Assembly (NCBI GenBank): GCA_015680685.1
Contig: MNCI01025132.1
Location: forward strand, 680,213-744,212
Reading direction: 5' to 3'
DNA from: Gnetum montanum
Taxonomy: Eukaryota > Streptophyta > Gnetopsida > Gnetales > Gnetaceae
Length of the DNA stretch: 64,000 nt
Within the stretch, counting starts at the first letter, position 1. The number at the start of each line of letters is the position of its first letter. Below the pieces are notes generated by a model that was not told the DNA's origin, made no database searches, and saw nothing but the letters and a program-made list of their open reading frames with translations. Positions 42,361-54,585 of this stretch are shown here, piece by piece. The position numbers and the translations under genes are program-made.

Positions 42361-44649
42361 TTAATGAACCACTTATCCTTGGGTTTTTGCATTAAGGATT
42401 GTAATAGTTTTTCTGTGCATGTTTTGTTGTCAAGTTGTGTGTGTGCTTTGTTTGGACTATGGTGGAAATTGTTGATTAGAATAGTAATAAATTTGTTGAC
42501 CAGATTTTTATATGTATTACGATTAAATGTTTAAATACTTTATGCATAAGAAATATGCTTTAAAATACATGTTGGGAATGTTTTAAAATAATAATTATTA
42601 TAAATATATGGGAAAACAAAATATTTTCTATTCTATTTCAACNTATAAATATATGGGAAAACAAAATATTTTCTATTCTATTTCAACAAAGATGTTGAGA
42701 AACAGAAGAAAAACATAGGATAATACTCTAAGATGTGTTGCAAGAGCTAAAACAGGTATGTTGAGATGCAAAAGAATGCTCATACTAAGGAACTTGACCT
42801 ATGAATCAAGTTGGAAGAACTTGACCCATGAATCAAGGATATTGTGTGCAAATATTTTAGCTTTATATTTTATTTTTTAATTTTATTTTATCTAAATGTG
42901 ATCCATTGTTTTTTTTTACTTTAAAATAGTAGAGTATAAGTACCTTCTCCATGGCTGTAAAAAGGTCATGTGGAAACCTTTCAAGGCTCGTAAGGCAATA
43001 GGAAAATTTACATCGCCAATGACTTAAACAAGAAGGTGCCTTAGTTGATTATGTATCTTCAATTGCCCTGATCATGAATCTATTTTGAAAACTCTTTTAT
43101 CGCATTTTATGACAATTTTGAATGATAAAGAGATAGATATTATGCTGGAATGTTTTGTAATTATCAAGATGAATTGAATTTGAGATCTAGCAAAATCTAA
43201 ATTCTAAAATCAAAAATTGTTGATTTAGGAATTGAACCTGCAACCTGTGAATATACATATTTTATTGATTTTTTTATAGTGATCATGAATAGAATTGAAC
43301 TCATGACTCATTGCTAAAAAAAAAGAGAGAGAGAACAAACTTTACAAAGAAAGAAAAGAATACAAATAGTCTGTAAAAAGTCACTTACAAGAAACCATCC
43401 ATTATCCTTTATTCCACCTACAAATAGCGAGAGGAGAAGAGGAAAGTAGCTAAGTAGAATAATGAAAAAGGGATACAGCAACAAGGAGTGTGGCTGGGAA
43501 GAGAGAGAAGAGTGTGGCTGCCACAATAGATAGCAAGGAGAAAGAAAACAAGTGCGACATAGCAATCCAATATTTTGATAATTCCTCCTAGTAAACAAGA
43601 TATCTAAGTAAGGAAGTAAAATGATCCATCTTAGTTATGTTTGATAAAGGCTAGCAAGGGCTAATTTTTTCAAAATTCTCTCTTCTTGCTCGTCTAACCA
43701 CCTTCACAATGCTTGTATAAAAATATCAAAATTGTTGTTGTAAGGTTAGATTTTTGAAATCTTTATTATTTTATTTTGGATCTCTCCACCCATCCTCTGC
43801 ACCCACACCTAAATGACTTGGATGAGAGTTATTTCTGGAATGATTCAAAAACACCCATAACGATTTGGGACATTTTTGGCAAAAGATTGCCAACAAGGGC
43901 CATGGATCCCTGATATGAGGATTGGTATTGGTAGAAAGTGAGAGTATCCTTGGGCCTATGGATAATTATGAATGTTTTAAAATTATTGAATTTTTTGGTT
44001 TTTGTTGAAATTTGGTTGATTAAACCCAACCTGCCTCCCTCCCCCCCACCCCAACTTTAAATGCATAAATATTGGATTTGAATCTTGAATTATATTTTTT
44101 TTTCTATACCTTTGCAAGTCTAATTTTGATATCTTTTTATAAGTTAATGGAGCAAGGAAAAACCTAGGATGTTAATTTATGGTTGTGATCTATCTATTCT
44201 CTGTTGTTGAACATATGAATTTCCTGATTAAATGATTAAATGTAAAATGGTTACAAGAGTTAAAATCAGATGATTTTGTTTTGTGTGTTGTTGGAAATTA
44301 TTAAATATTATTATGTGATTGAATAAATCCGAGATTATTAATTTATCTACTTTTGTGGTCATTTCTTTGGTTTACAAATGTCTAAATGATCTTAATTAGA
44401 TATTTCCTTTTAGGTTGAATAAAGAAAAAGTTTGATTTTTTTTTAATTTGATGAATCTTGCATAGATATTTTACTATAGCTATTTCTTTATTAAATTATC
44501 TCTTAATTCTTAAAATTAATATTGATTGACCTGTTTTCAAGCTAAATCTAGGTGATGTTGATTTCATTTTAATTTTATAGGTTAATTTTAGTTTGATTGT
44601 TGTAGGAACTTAGGGTACTAGCTCTTGCTCCCTAAGAATTGGTATTACA
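42361..44649 (+). mobile_element. Ty3/gypsy solo LTR
   Basis: Matches, end to end and in opposite orientation, the LTR at 59800-61928. Both ends agree: start ..TAATGAACCACTT (TGTAAGGAACCACTT in the other copy), end CTCTTGCTCCCTAAGAATTG then GTATTACA. The 5-bp sequence AAATT directly flanks both ends (42356-42360 and 44650-44654), the expected target duplication. With no internal region it is a solo LTR from unequal recombination. The length is about 2.3 kb including a 44-bp duplicated stretch around an N. It ends 250 bp before the NUDX14 start codon. Confidence 0.85.
42599..42687. other. 44-bp exact duplication around a single N
   Basis: The 44 bases at 42599-42642 are identical to 42644-42687, with N at 42643. 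This looks like overlapping contig ends joined without merging, not a biological repeat. Confidence 0.8.
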
Positions 44650-44862
44650 AAATTCCCCTTCCTTTATAATTAAAAGGAGGGTGCATTGTTAGTGGTAATA
44701 GTCTTGGCCTAAAAACCTTACGTGAAAGGAGTCCTCTAAATCTCCTTTTAATCTTTTACTCTTTATTTTTAAATTTTATTGACGTGAGCTTAGGAAGGAA
44801 AGGTGGCGGATGTGGGCCATGTGGCAAAATAAGAAGTTGGAATCTCCACTGAAGCAATCTGC

Positions 44863-44870
44863 TATAAAAG
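44863..44870 (+). promoter_or_regulatory. Candidate TATA box of NUDX14
   Basis: TATAAAAG sits 37 bp before the NUDX14 ATG (44900), which leaves only a very short 5' UTR if used at normal spacing. A GACGTGAG motif at about 44780 resembles an ACGT-core element. Inferred from sequence only. Confidence 0.45.
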
Positions 44871-44899
44871 AGATCTGTTCTTTCTCGCTGTAATAAAAG

Positions 44900-47800
44900 A
44901 TGTTGTGTCTCTTCCCTCTGTTGAGGCGCTGCTCTGTCTTCTCCTATTTGAATCTGTCGGTTTCGGAGATTCCTGAAGCAAAGCGTGTTTCGAATTCAAG
45001 GTAATTCAAATGTTTGTACGCTTCTCCTTCTGTTTTTCTGCGTAAATTTTCAATATAGGTGCCGAACAGTATTTGAAAGCTGGTAAAACTTAAAACTATC
45101 CAAGGATGGAATAAACTCGCAAAAAACATATTTAAGCACTTTTTTGATCAATCTGTAGTCTTATGTTCACCGAGAGAATAGGTCATTTTTAAGGTGGTGT
45201 TTTTTTTTTAAATAACGGTTATCAATGACGAGGAGACTATAAATTTGGGAAGGTTGAACAATAGGGGAAGGGTACTTGTAGCAGTTGAGCTTAACTAAAA
45301 TAGGAGATCATTGTTCAACTTTCTTAGTGATCTTCACGATTTGAAGCTGTAATTGAAGCGATAGTAAGTTGAATGGTTAGAGTTGGGGAAAACTGGATTG
45401 CAGTTTGCTTTGAATTGTAGAAATTATTTGCACCTGAATGTTAACACTGACTGCAGTCTAGTCTTGATTGTGGAAATTGTATTGCAACTCAATCATAGAA
45501 CCTAATGCAGTTTTTTGGGGATTGTGTAAACTGGGTTGTATTCAAGTTGCAAAAGCCAATGCAATGATTGCACTCTGGCATCATTGTGGAAATCGGGCTG
45601 TATCTTAATCATGGAATCAAATACAGTTTGGTTGAGCTAGGGAAATTGGGTTGTAAATTAGGTTGGACCTTGATCATAGAACATGAAGCATTCTACTGGG
45701 GTTTGTGGAAATTGGTTGCAACTGAATTGTAGAACTTATTCTTGTGGTCAATTGAATTCACCAATTTTGATAGCGGTTTCATTTCTTTTTAGAGCAAATT
45801 TACCAAAGAATAAAGTGATTTTGCGTTACTTCATTTCAATTTTATTTGAGCTAATTTCAATTTTGCTTAAAATGCAAGTCAGATTTGTTTTTCATTTAGA
45901 TCAATTTTATTTAAATTTAAAAAAAAATTATCCAAATTATAAATTAAGGGAAAAAACAATTTATCCAAAGTTGCAAAAGCAAATATGTAAGTTACCATGG
46001 ATTGGAAAGCCTTTATTGTTTTTGCAATCTTGGATAGATTTATATTTTAACTTTGGGTGAAATTACTTACACAGAAAAGGGTGAAATTGATATTAGCTAA
46101 GAGTATAATTAAATTAAAGTTAAGAAAAATTACTTTATACTTTAGCGAAATTGCTATATAATTTAGTGAAATTGTTATAAAAAATAGCAAATTCAATTGA
46201 CCAAAGGGACAATACAGTAATTGCAGCCATCTAGATCTTGTAATCTGCCTTGTACCTCCATTATAAAATGCAATGGAATCTGGTGGGGGTTGTACAAATT
46301 AGGCTGCTTCTAAATGGTAGAACCTAATGCAGTGATTGTAGTATAGTTGAGGTTGTGGAAATTGGGTTGAATCTGAATTGTGGAATCCATTGCAGTTTGC
46401 TTGGCATGATGGAAATTGGGTTTCACTTGAATGGCAAAACCCATGCAGTTTGTGTGGTCTCTTGGAAATTGGGTAGGACCTGAGTATGTGAGGGAGGATG
46501 GTTTTGCTTATGAAGTTGAACTGGTAAAGGTACCCCTCCCTCTATTGTTCAACCTTCCATCTTTCTTTTCTGTATTTAAGTATTCATTTTTTCAGTTTTC
46601 GGATCATATTTTCACTGGTGCTGTGTAGGTTATTTCATTGCCGTAGATGCTAGACAGATGATTTTGTCTAGCTTCAAATGCTTACAATTTTGGATTTTGT
46701 TCCCATTTTGATAGTATCTCCGGAATTTCGTTACTAGCTTCAAATGTTTTTTGGCTTTGATTTGGTTAAAATTTAATGTTAATGTTACCATCTAAAATTG
46801 TTGCATTACAATAATTTTATCCAATTCTTTGGTAAAGACGGGAGTTCATTATGGATAAGAGTTGAATTATTTATATATAAAAGAAGGAAGAAAGCCACAC
46901 ACACTATGTGTAAGATGAAAACGGTAAGTTTCACTTCTATCAAATAATTACACTGGTAGTACTTGGATGGATAGTTGCTAGCATGACTGTTGTACATACT
47001 GTAATCTATTTCATATCATTTGTTTGCGAGAATTCTATGGCACGTCATGGTCTATGCACTTTAATGGTTAAGCAACTAAGCAGGGACTCATTCCTTATAC
47101 TTATTCATCCAGGTTTCTGATTGTTAATCCATTGAAACAAACAAGAAGATTTCAAGGATACAGATCAATGGCTAGTCGACAATCATTTTCGCATTCAGGG
47201 GAAGATGAAAGAAATTATTCATCATTATCTTTTGTCATCCAGGGTGATCATGTAGATGTAGTAGCAGCTGCTGGAGTAACAGACCTTGATTTGAGGTAGA
47301 GTTTTTTAAAATACCTTTTCATCATATTATTAGCATTTGTGGATTGCTTATTATCAGTGAGCAGTGGTACATGTGATCTGCAGCTGTGTGATATATGTAC
47401 TGTTTGTCTTTATTTATTTGATTTTATAGTGATTGGAAGTTCCCAGTTTATTCCCACTTATGAAGTTATTTCATTACCAATTGAATTTGTGTTTCAGAAA
47501 AGCACTTGACTCCACTATTTTCAAGCAGTGGATAACAAATTTGCAAAGCGAAGGTGGTATATTGGGACAGCCAAAGAAATTTTCTTTAAACAAAGTAGTG
47601 ATTCAGGTATTATGTTTTCTTTGATAATGAGATATTTCAAAGGCTTACTTTAAAATTAAAAAATAATGGGAATGATAAGCTGCTTACAGTGGTTCTCTTA
47701 GTATTTAGTAAGCTATTTTCTACATTGGTGAGCGTGAATCCTTATTCAAATAATACATTAATAAACAACTTAGCTGTTGATATTTTAGTGAATTACATGT

Positions 47801-50800
47801 TCTTTGTGTAGTGTAGTAACAGAATACGGATGAAGTCCAACGTAATGTTTCAAATTGTCTTAGTGTCAAATTGAAGGAGGAAAAATGTAAGCACAATGAT
47901 TTAGTTGTGTAAGGCATGCCAAAACTGTCCACATTGAAGTCAGTCTAAAAGACATTATGTGTACAGTTGAAGTCTGAAACTCTCCCAGATCAAGCTGAAA
48001 TGCTATAACCCAAACTTCATAGAACTGTTGTGGATCTAACTGTCAAAGGATGCTTGGAAGACCTGGCTTTTATCTATTTAAAGTCATCTAGACCTGGTTT
48101 TTATCTATTTAAAGTCATCTTTACATGCAAGTTAAATTCCTAACATTACATTAAATGTTTTTTATGTTTAAACTTCTGTTTTAGTCTTCTTCTTTTTTTA
48201 AAAAAGCTGTTCTATATAGAAGAATTTTCTCAACCTCAGTATTAATAAATTCCAATTAACATTTCAGATCATTTACCTTTAGTTTCTCACAATGGATTGC
48301 TATTATAGTTATTTTGGCTGAGAGGCCAGTTAGCAATCTTAGATCGGTAATGCTAAATAATATTTTGTTCGTAATGCTCAGAGGGAGCCTATTGGTAATG
48401 CTAAATAATATTTTATTCATAATGCTTCAGGGAGAACCTATAAGTAATGCTAAATAATATTCCATCCATAACGCCAACATATTTGCTCCAAGCAAATCTA
48501 TGGCTTCTTTCTTTATGTTTTCATATTGCAATGTACAAAGAATGAAATTCGAAAGGGCAAGGGGAGCATGCATTGAAAACAACAATCCATGAGAATTTAG
48601 GAATATTTTGCATCACAAGATTTATTACTAAACTTGGTATTAGGTATCCTTCTCATCATGCAATCACAGCAATATGACCAAAATTGTTATAGAATACATC
48701 CAATCTAGTAAAATGGTGACTTGGGATAATTTTCAATACAGTAGATAACTAAAATTTAACTCAATTTTTACAAGATTCTCTCAACCAAATTATAGATATA
48801 TATTATAAATATATAACTAAGCTAGTATATTGTATAGGTTTCTCTCCAGGTGCCAAGAACTCTCTTATTATGGATTAAGATGAATTATCCTAATGATTAA
48901 TTTAGCAAGCTTCTACAATGTTGTTGATCTCGTGATCTATGGCAATGATACACAGTGATATTGAAAATATTGTTTTTGGTCTGGCAGAACGTAGATATGT
49001 TTGGTGAGCGTGTTGGATTTCTGAAGTTCAAAGCTGATATATCTGACAGTGTTACAGGATCAAAGGTATTATCCATTCACCTTTTGACTTTCAAGTTAGT
49101 TAGCATAAGTTTCTTAACATCCTTCCCTCATTGAAGTTCCATTCATGTTCATTAGTATAACGAAGTTAGTGCTGGCTGTGCTTTTTATTTAAGTGGTCGA
49201 TAAGAGAGTGTTTCTCACTAATATAGAGAGGATATGATTATGTATTACAGGTAATTTTTTCAATTTCAGCAGGTTAGACTGATATAGATGAATATTATCT
49301 AAGAAATATGACTGAAACCGAATTCTGTCCAATAGATACCAATGTTCTACATGGGTGTAATAAAATACTTCAGCTTCAGTAAAAATACTACAGGAATGAT
49401 AACTAAGTACAGCAGAAATTACTTATGTGTATTTTGAGAGTAGAAAAATGGAAGTTTTGTTAATATATTAGAAATACATTATATATATCCTGTGATTGAT
49501 GTGAAATCTCGTATTTTTTTTTTCTATTTGTATCTTTGGAAAACCTTTTACTATTGTAAATTTATCCCAAGGCACTGTTATTATTAAGGTATCTTATCTC
49601 GTATGCAAGCCACATTACATCCTAAGCTCAAGCGAAAAAAGTGAGGGTTCGCTTTAATGCTTACTTTTGAGAATGTTTGTAATAGACCATCAAGATCAAC
49701 CTGATAGAGAAGAGTGGATCAAGGTAAAATTTTGTTGCTACGAATTTCTTTAGTACATAAAACTTCAATTCTTGTGTTTTCTTTCAGCTTCCAGGCATTG
49801 TTTTTGCAAGAGGCGGGGCATCTGCCATTTTGATGTTGTTGGAATGTGATGGAAAAACCCACGTAGTGCTAACAGAACAGGTACCTATCCTATAAGGCAA
49901 ATTGCTCAATTATGTTGAACTTATACTAAACAACGTATATTGATGTGTTCAGCCTCGAGTTCCAGTTGGGAAAGCAATTCTAGAATTACCAGCTGGTATG
50001 CTGGATGATGATAACGGCGATTTTGTTGGTACTGCAGCCCGTGAGGTAGTATGTGCTTTGTAGTGGCTTCGGATGCATTCAATTTTGTCCCGCTGGCAAC
50101 CAGAATTTAATGTTAATTGTGCCTTCAATGTATTCGGATTCATATTTAAGTACTCTCAATATAGTATGATTTAGCACTCTTGGCTGTTGGCATCTTGCCA
50201 TATCTCATTGGAAAAAAATCTTTCTATAAATTGTTTTAGACAAAACCAGTCCTTAGTACTAAGGATTTATTGTACTCTCGTGAGACTTTTGTTTATTAAA
50301 TGGATCTGCATGGGTTGCTGACTTATAAGATTGTGTTATTTCATTGGTACTAACTGCAGGTTGAAGAAGAAATTGGAATAAAAATAAACTCCAAAGATCT
50401 TGTAAATCTAACTGCTTTTTTGGATCCGTCAACAGGAAATACTGTATTTCCTTCGCCGGTGAGTTAAAATTCTGGTAGTATTATAGTGTTGCTCTATTGT
50501 TCAAATGTGTTTTACTAGATATATTTTGAAGCATTCGACCACATTTTTTTGTTAGATACTTTTCATCTCTAATGCACTTTCCTTGTGCACTTTGTGAGAT
50601 TTCAAAAGCTGATGATGCATGCTCACTTTTAGTGTGCTTTCTTTTATTTTTTATTATGCTCTTTCTCATTCTTTATGTTTGAAATAAGAAAATTCTTGAA
50701 CAGAGCTTTTATGTATATTCATGGAATAGTCCTAAAGTCAGGAGACGTAAAATGACGAAAGAGAATAGGCCCAAAGCCGTAGGAGAAATAAAATCATGGA

Positions 50801-51709
50801 AAAGATTTTATTAATAAAAGATCGCATTATCATATTCATATGGAAAAGGTCATCCAATATTTTTATTAACAGTAAAAGCAAACACATATAAACAAGCTTC
50901 TGTGCTGCAGTAGGTTATCGAAAATATATGAAGTGATTTCAAGGCTATTCAATATAATCAGAAGATTGCTTTTCCACTAATAAAGGATATTGTGCAAGCC
51001 AGGAAGTCCGTTTTATGTACAGTATCTACACAAGTTCAAAACTTTTAACAATCCACTATAATTTTAGTTAGCAATGGAAAACCAAAGAAGTAAAACTAGA
51101 GTGCAATGTTAAAAGTTTTTGGACCACTTATCATGTAGAACTGAAAACTGAGGAGCTAGTTTTATAAACATAGTTACCAACATGCATAATTCATACTAAT
51201 ACAATTATATATACAAGTGTAAAGCAAATGACTAAATTGATGAAAAATATGCTAACCCAGCCTTAGTTCATACATGTTTGCGGTTTTAATGACACTATTA
51301 AGGTGGATGATAACAGTTGGCTGGTGTGTGATAACACATTCTTTTTCATTCGCTAGGGTGGATGTGATGAACAGCTATCTATCTTCCTTTGTAGGGTTCA
51401 AGTGAAACGAGAGGTATGATGGCTAATTAGCTTTATGTTGTTATAGGGATTTTTTGTTATTTATAGTTGTCTCTGTTGCTAAATGAAAAACATATTGAAA
51501 CTTATAGGAAGAAATAGCGAAGTAATCATCATTTCATGCAGGTTTTGGAAGCTTTGCATGGGAGTGAAACAGGCCTTCGTGACCATGGTGAATTAATCAA
51601 GGTTTATGTAGTGCCATATGATAGAGTTTGGCGAATGACTGCAGATGCAAAAGTTTTAGCTGCGATAGCATTGTTTGAAAAGGCTAAGCAGTGTGGTCTT
51701 TTGACTTAG
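44900..51709 (+). CDS. NUDX14: Nudix hydrolase 14, ADP-sugar diphosphatase (plastid)
   Basis: Nine exons with consistent phases and GT-AG junctions: 44900-45000, 47113-47295, 47498-47606, 48988-49065, 49788-49880, 49953-50045, 50360-50458, 51357-51413, 51542-51709 (TAG), 326 residues. The N-terminal 45-55 residues are rich in Ser, Arg and Leu with few acids, consistent with a plastid transit peptide; an internal Met (MASRQSF) could start a shorter form. Family blocks: FKQWITNLQSEGGIL, VGFLKFKADISDSVTGSK, GIVFARGGASAILMLL, ILELPAGMLDDDNGDFVGT followed by AAREVEEEIGI, TAFLDPSTGNTVFPSPGGCD, GLRDHGELIKVYVV and WRMTADAKVLAAIALFEKA. The enzyme hydrolyses ADP-glucose and ADP-ribose and affects starch-precursor pools. 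REVEEEIG is the metal-binding core of the Nudix box and is intact. The gene looks functional. Confidence 0.93.
45365..46490. repeat. Intronic minisatellite, about 60-65-bp units, interrupted
   Basis: In NUDX14 intron 1, degenerate units of the form 'TTGTGGAAATTGGGTTG.ATCTGAAT', then 'TGTAGAACCTAATGCAGTTTG' recur at 45365-45744 and again at 46204-46490. The two halves are separated by the foldback element. Confidence 0.65.
45745..46203. mobile_element. Foldback-type MITE, 459 bp, long inverted repeats
   Basis: Termini are exact inverted repeats TGGTCAATTGAATT / AATTCAATTGACCA. The similarity continues inward for roughly 120 bp per arm with mismatches (for example AAAGAATAAAGTGATTTT against AAAGTATAAAGTAATTTT, and GAGCTAATTTCAATTTTGC against TTAGCTAATATCAATTTCAC). 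No target duplication was recognised and no transposase is encoded. The open frame overlapping it has no known domain. Confidence 0.65.
46491..47112. other. NUDX14 intron 1, distal part
   Basis: AT-rich intron with nothing recognised, ending at acceptor AG 47111-47112. Confidence 0.55.
48059..48120. repeat. 31-bp tandem duplication
   Basis: AGACCTGG(C/T)TTTTATCTATT...AAGTCATCT occurs twice head to tail, at 48059-48089 and 48090-48120. Confidence 0.85.
48343..48478. repeat. Minisatellite related to the array at 6388-6600
   Basis: Three units of 'GGTAATGCTAAATAATATTT...ATAATGC.(C/T)AGGGAG.CTAT'. Unit layout and core words match the array in the HEATR6 intron. Confidence 0.6.
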
Positions 51710-53202
51710 AAATTGAATTATATGAGAATTCCTTCTAATGTGTACTTCAAGGAACAGCTTTCTTTCTTTCTATTTATCTTGGGAATGATGGGAATGATGA
51801 TCAAATGTTGTATGCGAAGCAATTTCATTAATCATATTGTTAGATGAAGAAACTATGGAAACATTTTTGCTGAAAATCACCGTATCTCGGTCAATTGCTT
51901 ATACATGAAAATACATTATCCATGGTTGATTACAAATCCTATTATAGCATTTCTAACTACGCCGTTCAACATCCTACAGAGGCTTTCCTTACGCCTCTGG
52001 GATGTCCTTACAATCAGTATGCTTTTCAACAAGATGGAAAACTAGAATTTGAGTTCAAAGGTGCTATATCTTAAACAGCAACTGTGATTTCTATCTTTGT
52101 TGAAGAAAATGTATGAAATGTCATGAAAGGTCATTTGACTGAATTTCTGCTTCTTACGACCTGAAAACATACTGGTTTCAAATCCTCTCTGGATTCATCA
52201 TCAATGGACAGTTATCTTCTCTGTATATTACAATATATCATGTCAGTACCAATGAGGGCCATTCCAAATTTTTAAGTATCAATATGGCAATTTCGTGTTG
52301 GCCTTTCATAAGTACCTGGGTATTTGACCAACTTGGATATTATAAGCTTTCTATTACAATTTCGTGAACAGTTTACTGGATCATGTGAAGGAAAGTTTCT
52401 TGAGGATTATCTGCATTTGAATCAAAGTACCCGATCAGCTGTTTCCTTTTTTCAGTTACTTATAGTTTGGCCAACTTTACTTATTTTACTGCGAAACACA
52501 TTTTAAAAAATTTAGATATTGAACATCTGTTTAATTTAGGGCTAATCCTGAAGCTTTTCATTATCATAATAATAGTAACATGGGTTAACTTGATTGGGTA
52601 TGTATTTGTAAGATATGTTTTCACTAAAGAAAGATATTCAAGATTTAGGTATTGAATTTATTTAGCTTTTAAAAACAATGAATGGTTAAAAATAACTCAT
52701 ATAGACAACCCATGCACTTGGGACAAGGTTTGGATGATAATAATGATCATGATCTTAGGTGGCACGTCACTAAGTGTACTATGCCTCATTGACCAAAGTC
52801 ATTACCATTATAGCTCTTACCATGATGGATGTCAAAAGCCTTAGGATATCCAACCAAAGCACTAGGCTTACGCCATGTTTTAAGCAAAAATTTTTCATGG
52901 TAATGATTGTTATTTGATTAGCATTTTATTTTTTACAGCGAGCTCTGAATGTAATGAATCTGAACATCTATCTTGATCAAAGATGCTTTTAACATTTATC
53001 TTGATCCAAGATGTTTGAAGTTTTTTTTGTTATTCGAGGATTCACGTGTAACTTATACAGACCATTGTTAAGACTTGCTAAGCTTGACCAGTTCAGACTT
53101 TTTTTAAAAGTTCTTTAAACTGACCAATTCAGAATTTGGAAGAGACCGGTCTTTTATGTCCTGTTTCTCACTAAATATGACAGCATAAATTCTCAAGGTT
53201 AC
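51710..53202. other. NUDX14 3' UTR and intergenic spacer
   Basis: No further gene was recognised. Short open frames (for example 52324-52506) lack any signature. Confidence 0.45.
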
Positions 53203-53510
53203 AAACATGGAATCCTTACTGTCTGTAGCAGAGTCTCTGTGGCTTTTCTCCTATTACTTTCACACACAGACTTTGGACTGAAATAACCATCCAAACGTGG
53301 CACAGCCTTTAAAAACTGTGTTTTGTTGGTCCTCGACAATTTGGTGGCTTAATGACAGCAAACATGGAATCCTTACTGGCTGTAGCAAACGTGGAATTCT
53401 CTGTGGCTTTTCTACCATTACTTTCATCCAGAGACTTTGGACTGACCTAAACATCCAAACATGGAACAGCCTTCAAAAACTGTGTTTTTGGTGCTTGACA
53501 ATTTGGCGGT
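53203..53510. repeat. About 157-bp tandem duplication
   Basis: AAACATGGAATCCTTACTG...TCTCTGTGGCTTTTCTCC...GACTTTGGACTGA...AAAACTGTGTTTT...GACAATTTGG occurs at about 53203-53350 and again at about 53360-53507 with moderate divergence. Confidence 0.75.
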
Positions 53511-53707
53511 TACATCAAAGCCTGCATTTGCAACTCAATCTTGAGATGACGTGGTACATGGGCTTCTGGGCACTTACGAAGGATACCGTCGTATAAAAAT
53601 AATTATCAAGCCCAGTACCTGCAAAGCATGCATTCCAAGTCCCGTGCCTTTCTTTTGTGCATACGATGAGTAGTAGCACCTGCTACTTACGCTATTACGA
53701 GTCGCTG

Positions 53708-53820
53708 CCAATTTTATATCCACCAATTAAATTATTTCCATACCAAATTGCAAAGGTAGACAGCTGCTCCCAATTTTATATCCAGCAGTTAAATTATATC
53801 CATACCAAATTCCCAAGGTA
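53708..53820. repeat. About 62-bp tandem duplication
   Basis: CCAATTTTATATCCA.CA.TTAAATTAT.TCCATACCAAATT occurs twice, from about 53708 and about 53770. Confidence 0.7.
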
Positions 53821-54049
53821 TTTTATTAGAAATGGAAAAAATCTTCCAACTGATAAGTGAGGAAAAGTTAAAATAATCATTATAACCATAAGTGAAGCAA
53901 ATAAGGATTGTAAAACATGGACTGATAGAATGGTAGATGTGCCATAAACTTCAATTATCTATTCTAAACTTTTTACCTGGTTAGATTTTCCATAAAGTTT
54001 AAATTGAGTGTTGAAATACCACTTATGCTTGTGGTGGAACAAAGATGCA

Positions 54050-54230
54050 GTGATTCGCTAAAGATTTGAGTTAGCATGAGAAGACATAATTATGGGTTCA
54101 AAAGAATTGGGTCTGTTATGTAGGACCAGCCATAATAAGTGTAACATCTACACTAAAACTTCCACAAGATGTACATCCTACAATTGGATTATTGATAAAT
54201 AATATCTTTCTTAAATTTCTAATTACAAAA
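54050..54230. repeat. Direct repeat, left member
   Basis: About 180 bp (CTAAAGATTTGAGTTA..., AGAAGACA.AATTATG.GTTCAAAAGA, ACAAGATGTACATCCTACAA) shared in the same orientation with 59138-59330. The pair brackets the LINE at 54960-58650. Confidence 0.65.
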
Positions 54231-54299
54231 CCCTTGGGTAATTAGAGTTGTCCAAAAGATATAAAATCAAACTCTAATATGATATCAAAGTAATAGTTG

Positions 54300-54585
54300 T
54301 GACTAGAGAGAGGTTGTGACTAGAGAGAGGTGGAAAGGTAGTTACTATTAAAAGAAAGATTAAGTTAAGTAATGAATAGCTAAAGACATGTAACAAACTA
54401 TAACCCAGCTAATGAATACCATAAGCAAAGGCATAATGAATACCATAAGCAAAGGCATAATGAATACCATAAGCAAAGATTAAAAAGTCAGGAATACAAT
54501 TTTATCAACTACTTGTAAAAGCTAGAAAATTAAAAAGGTCAACCAAAGTTCACAAGAAAATTAAAAAGGTCAACCAAAGTTCAAG
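54300..54585. repeat. Cluster of short tandem duplications
   Basis: Three adjacent arrays: 16-bp GTGACTAGAGAGAGGT x2 near 54298-54330; 24-bp AATGAATACCATAAGCAAAG x3 at 54411-54480; 31-bp AGAAAATTAAAAAGGTCAAC x2 at 54524-54585. Confidence 0.8.

Larger units (their letters stand above)
47607..48987. other. NUDX14 intron 3
   Basis: 1.4-kb intron that carries two tandem repeats (48059-48120 and 48343-48478). Otherwise AT-rich with no gene. Confidence 0.6.

Noticed and set aside
45683-46060. 125-codon open frame in NUDX14 intron 1
   Set aside because: It spans minisatellite and foldback-element sequence and lacks any domain or splice support.
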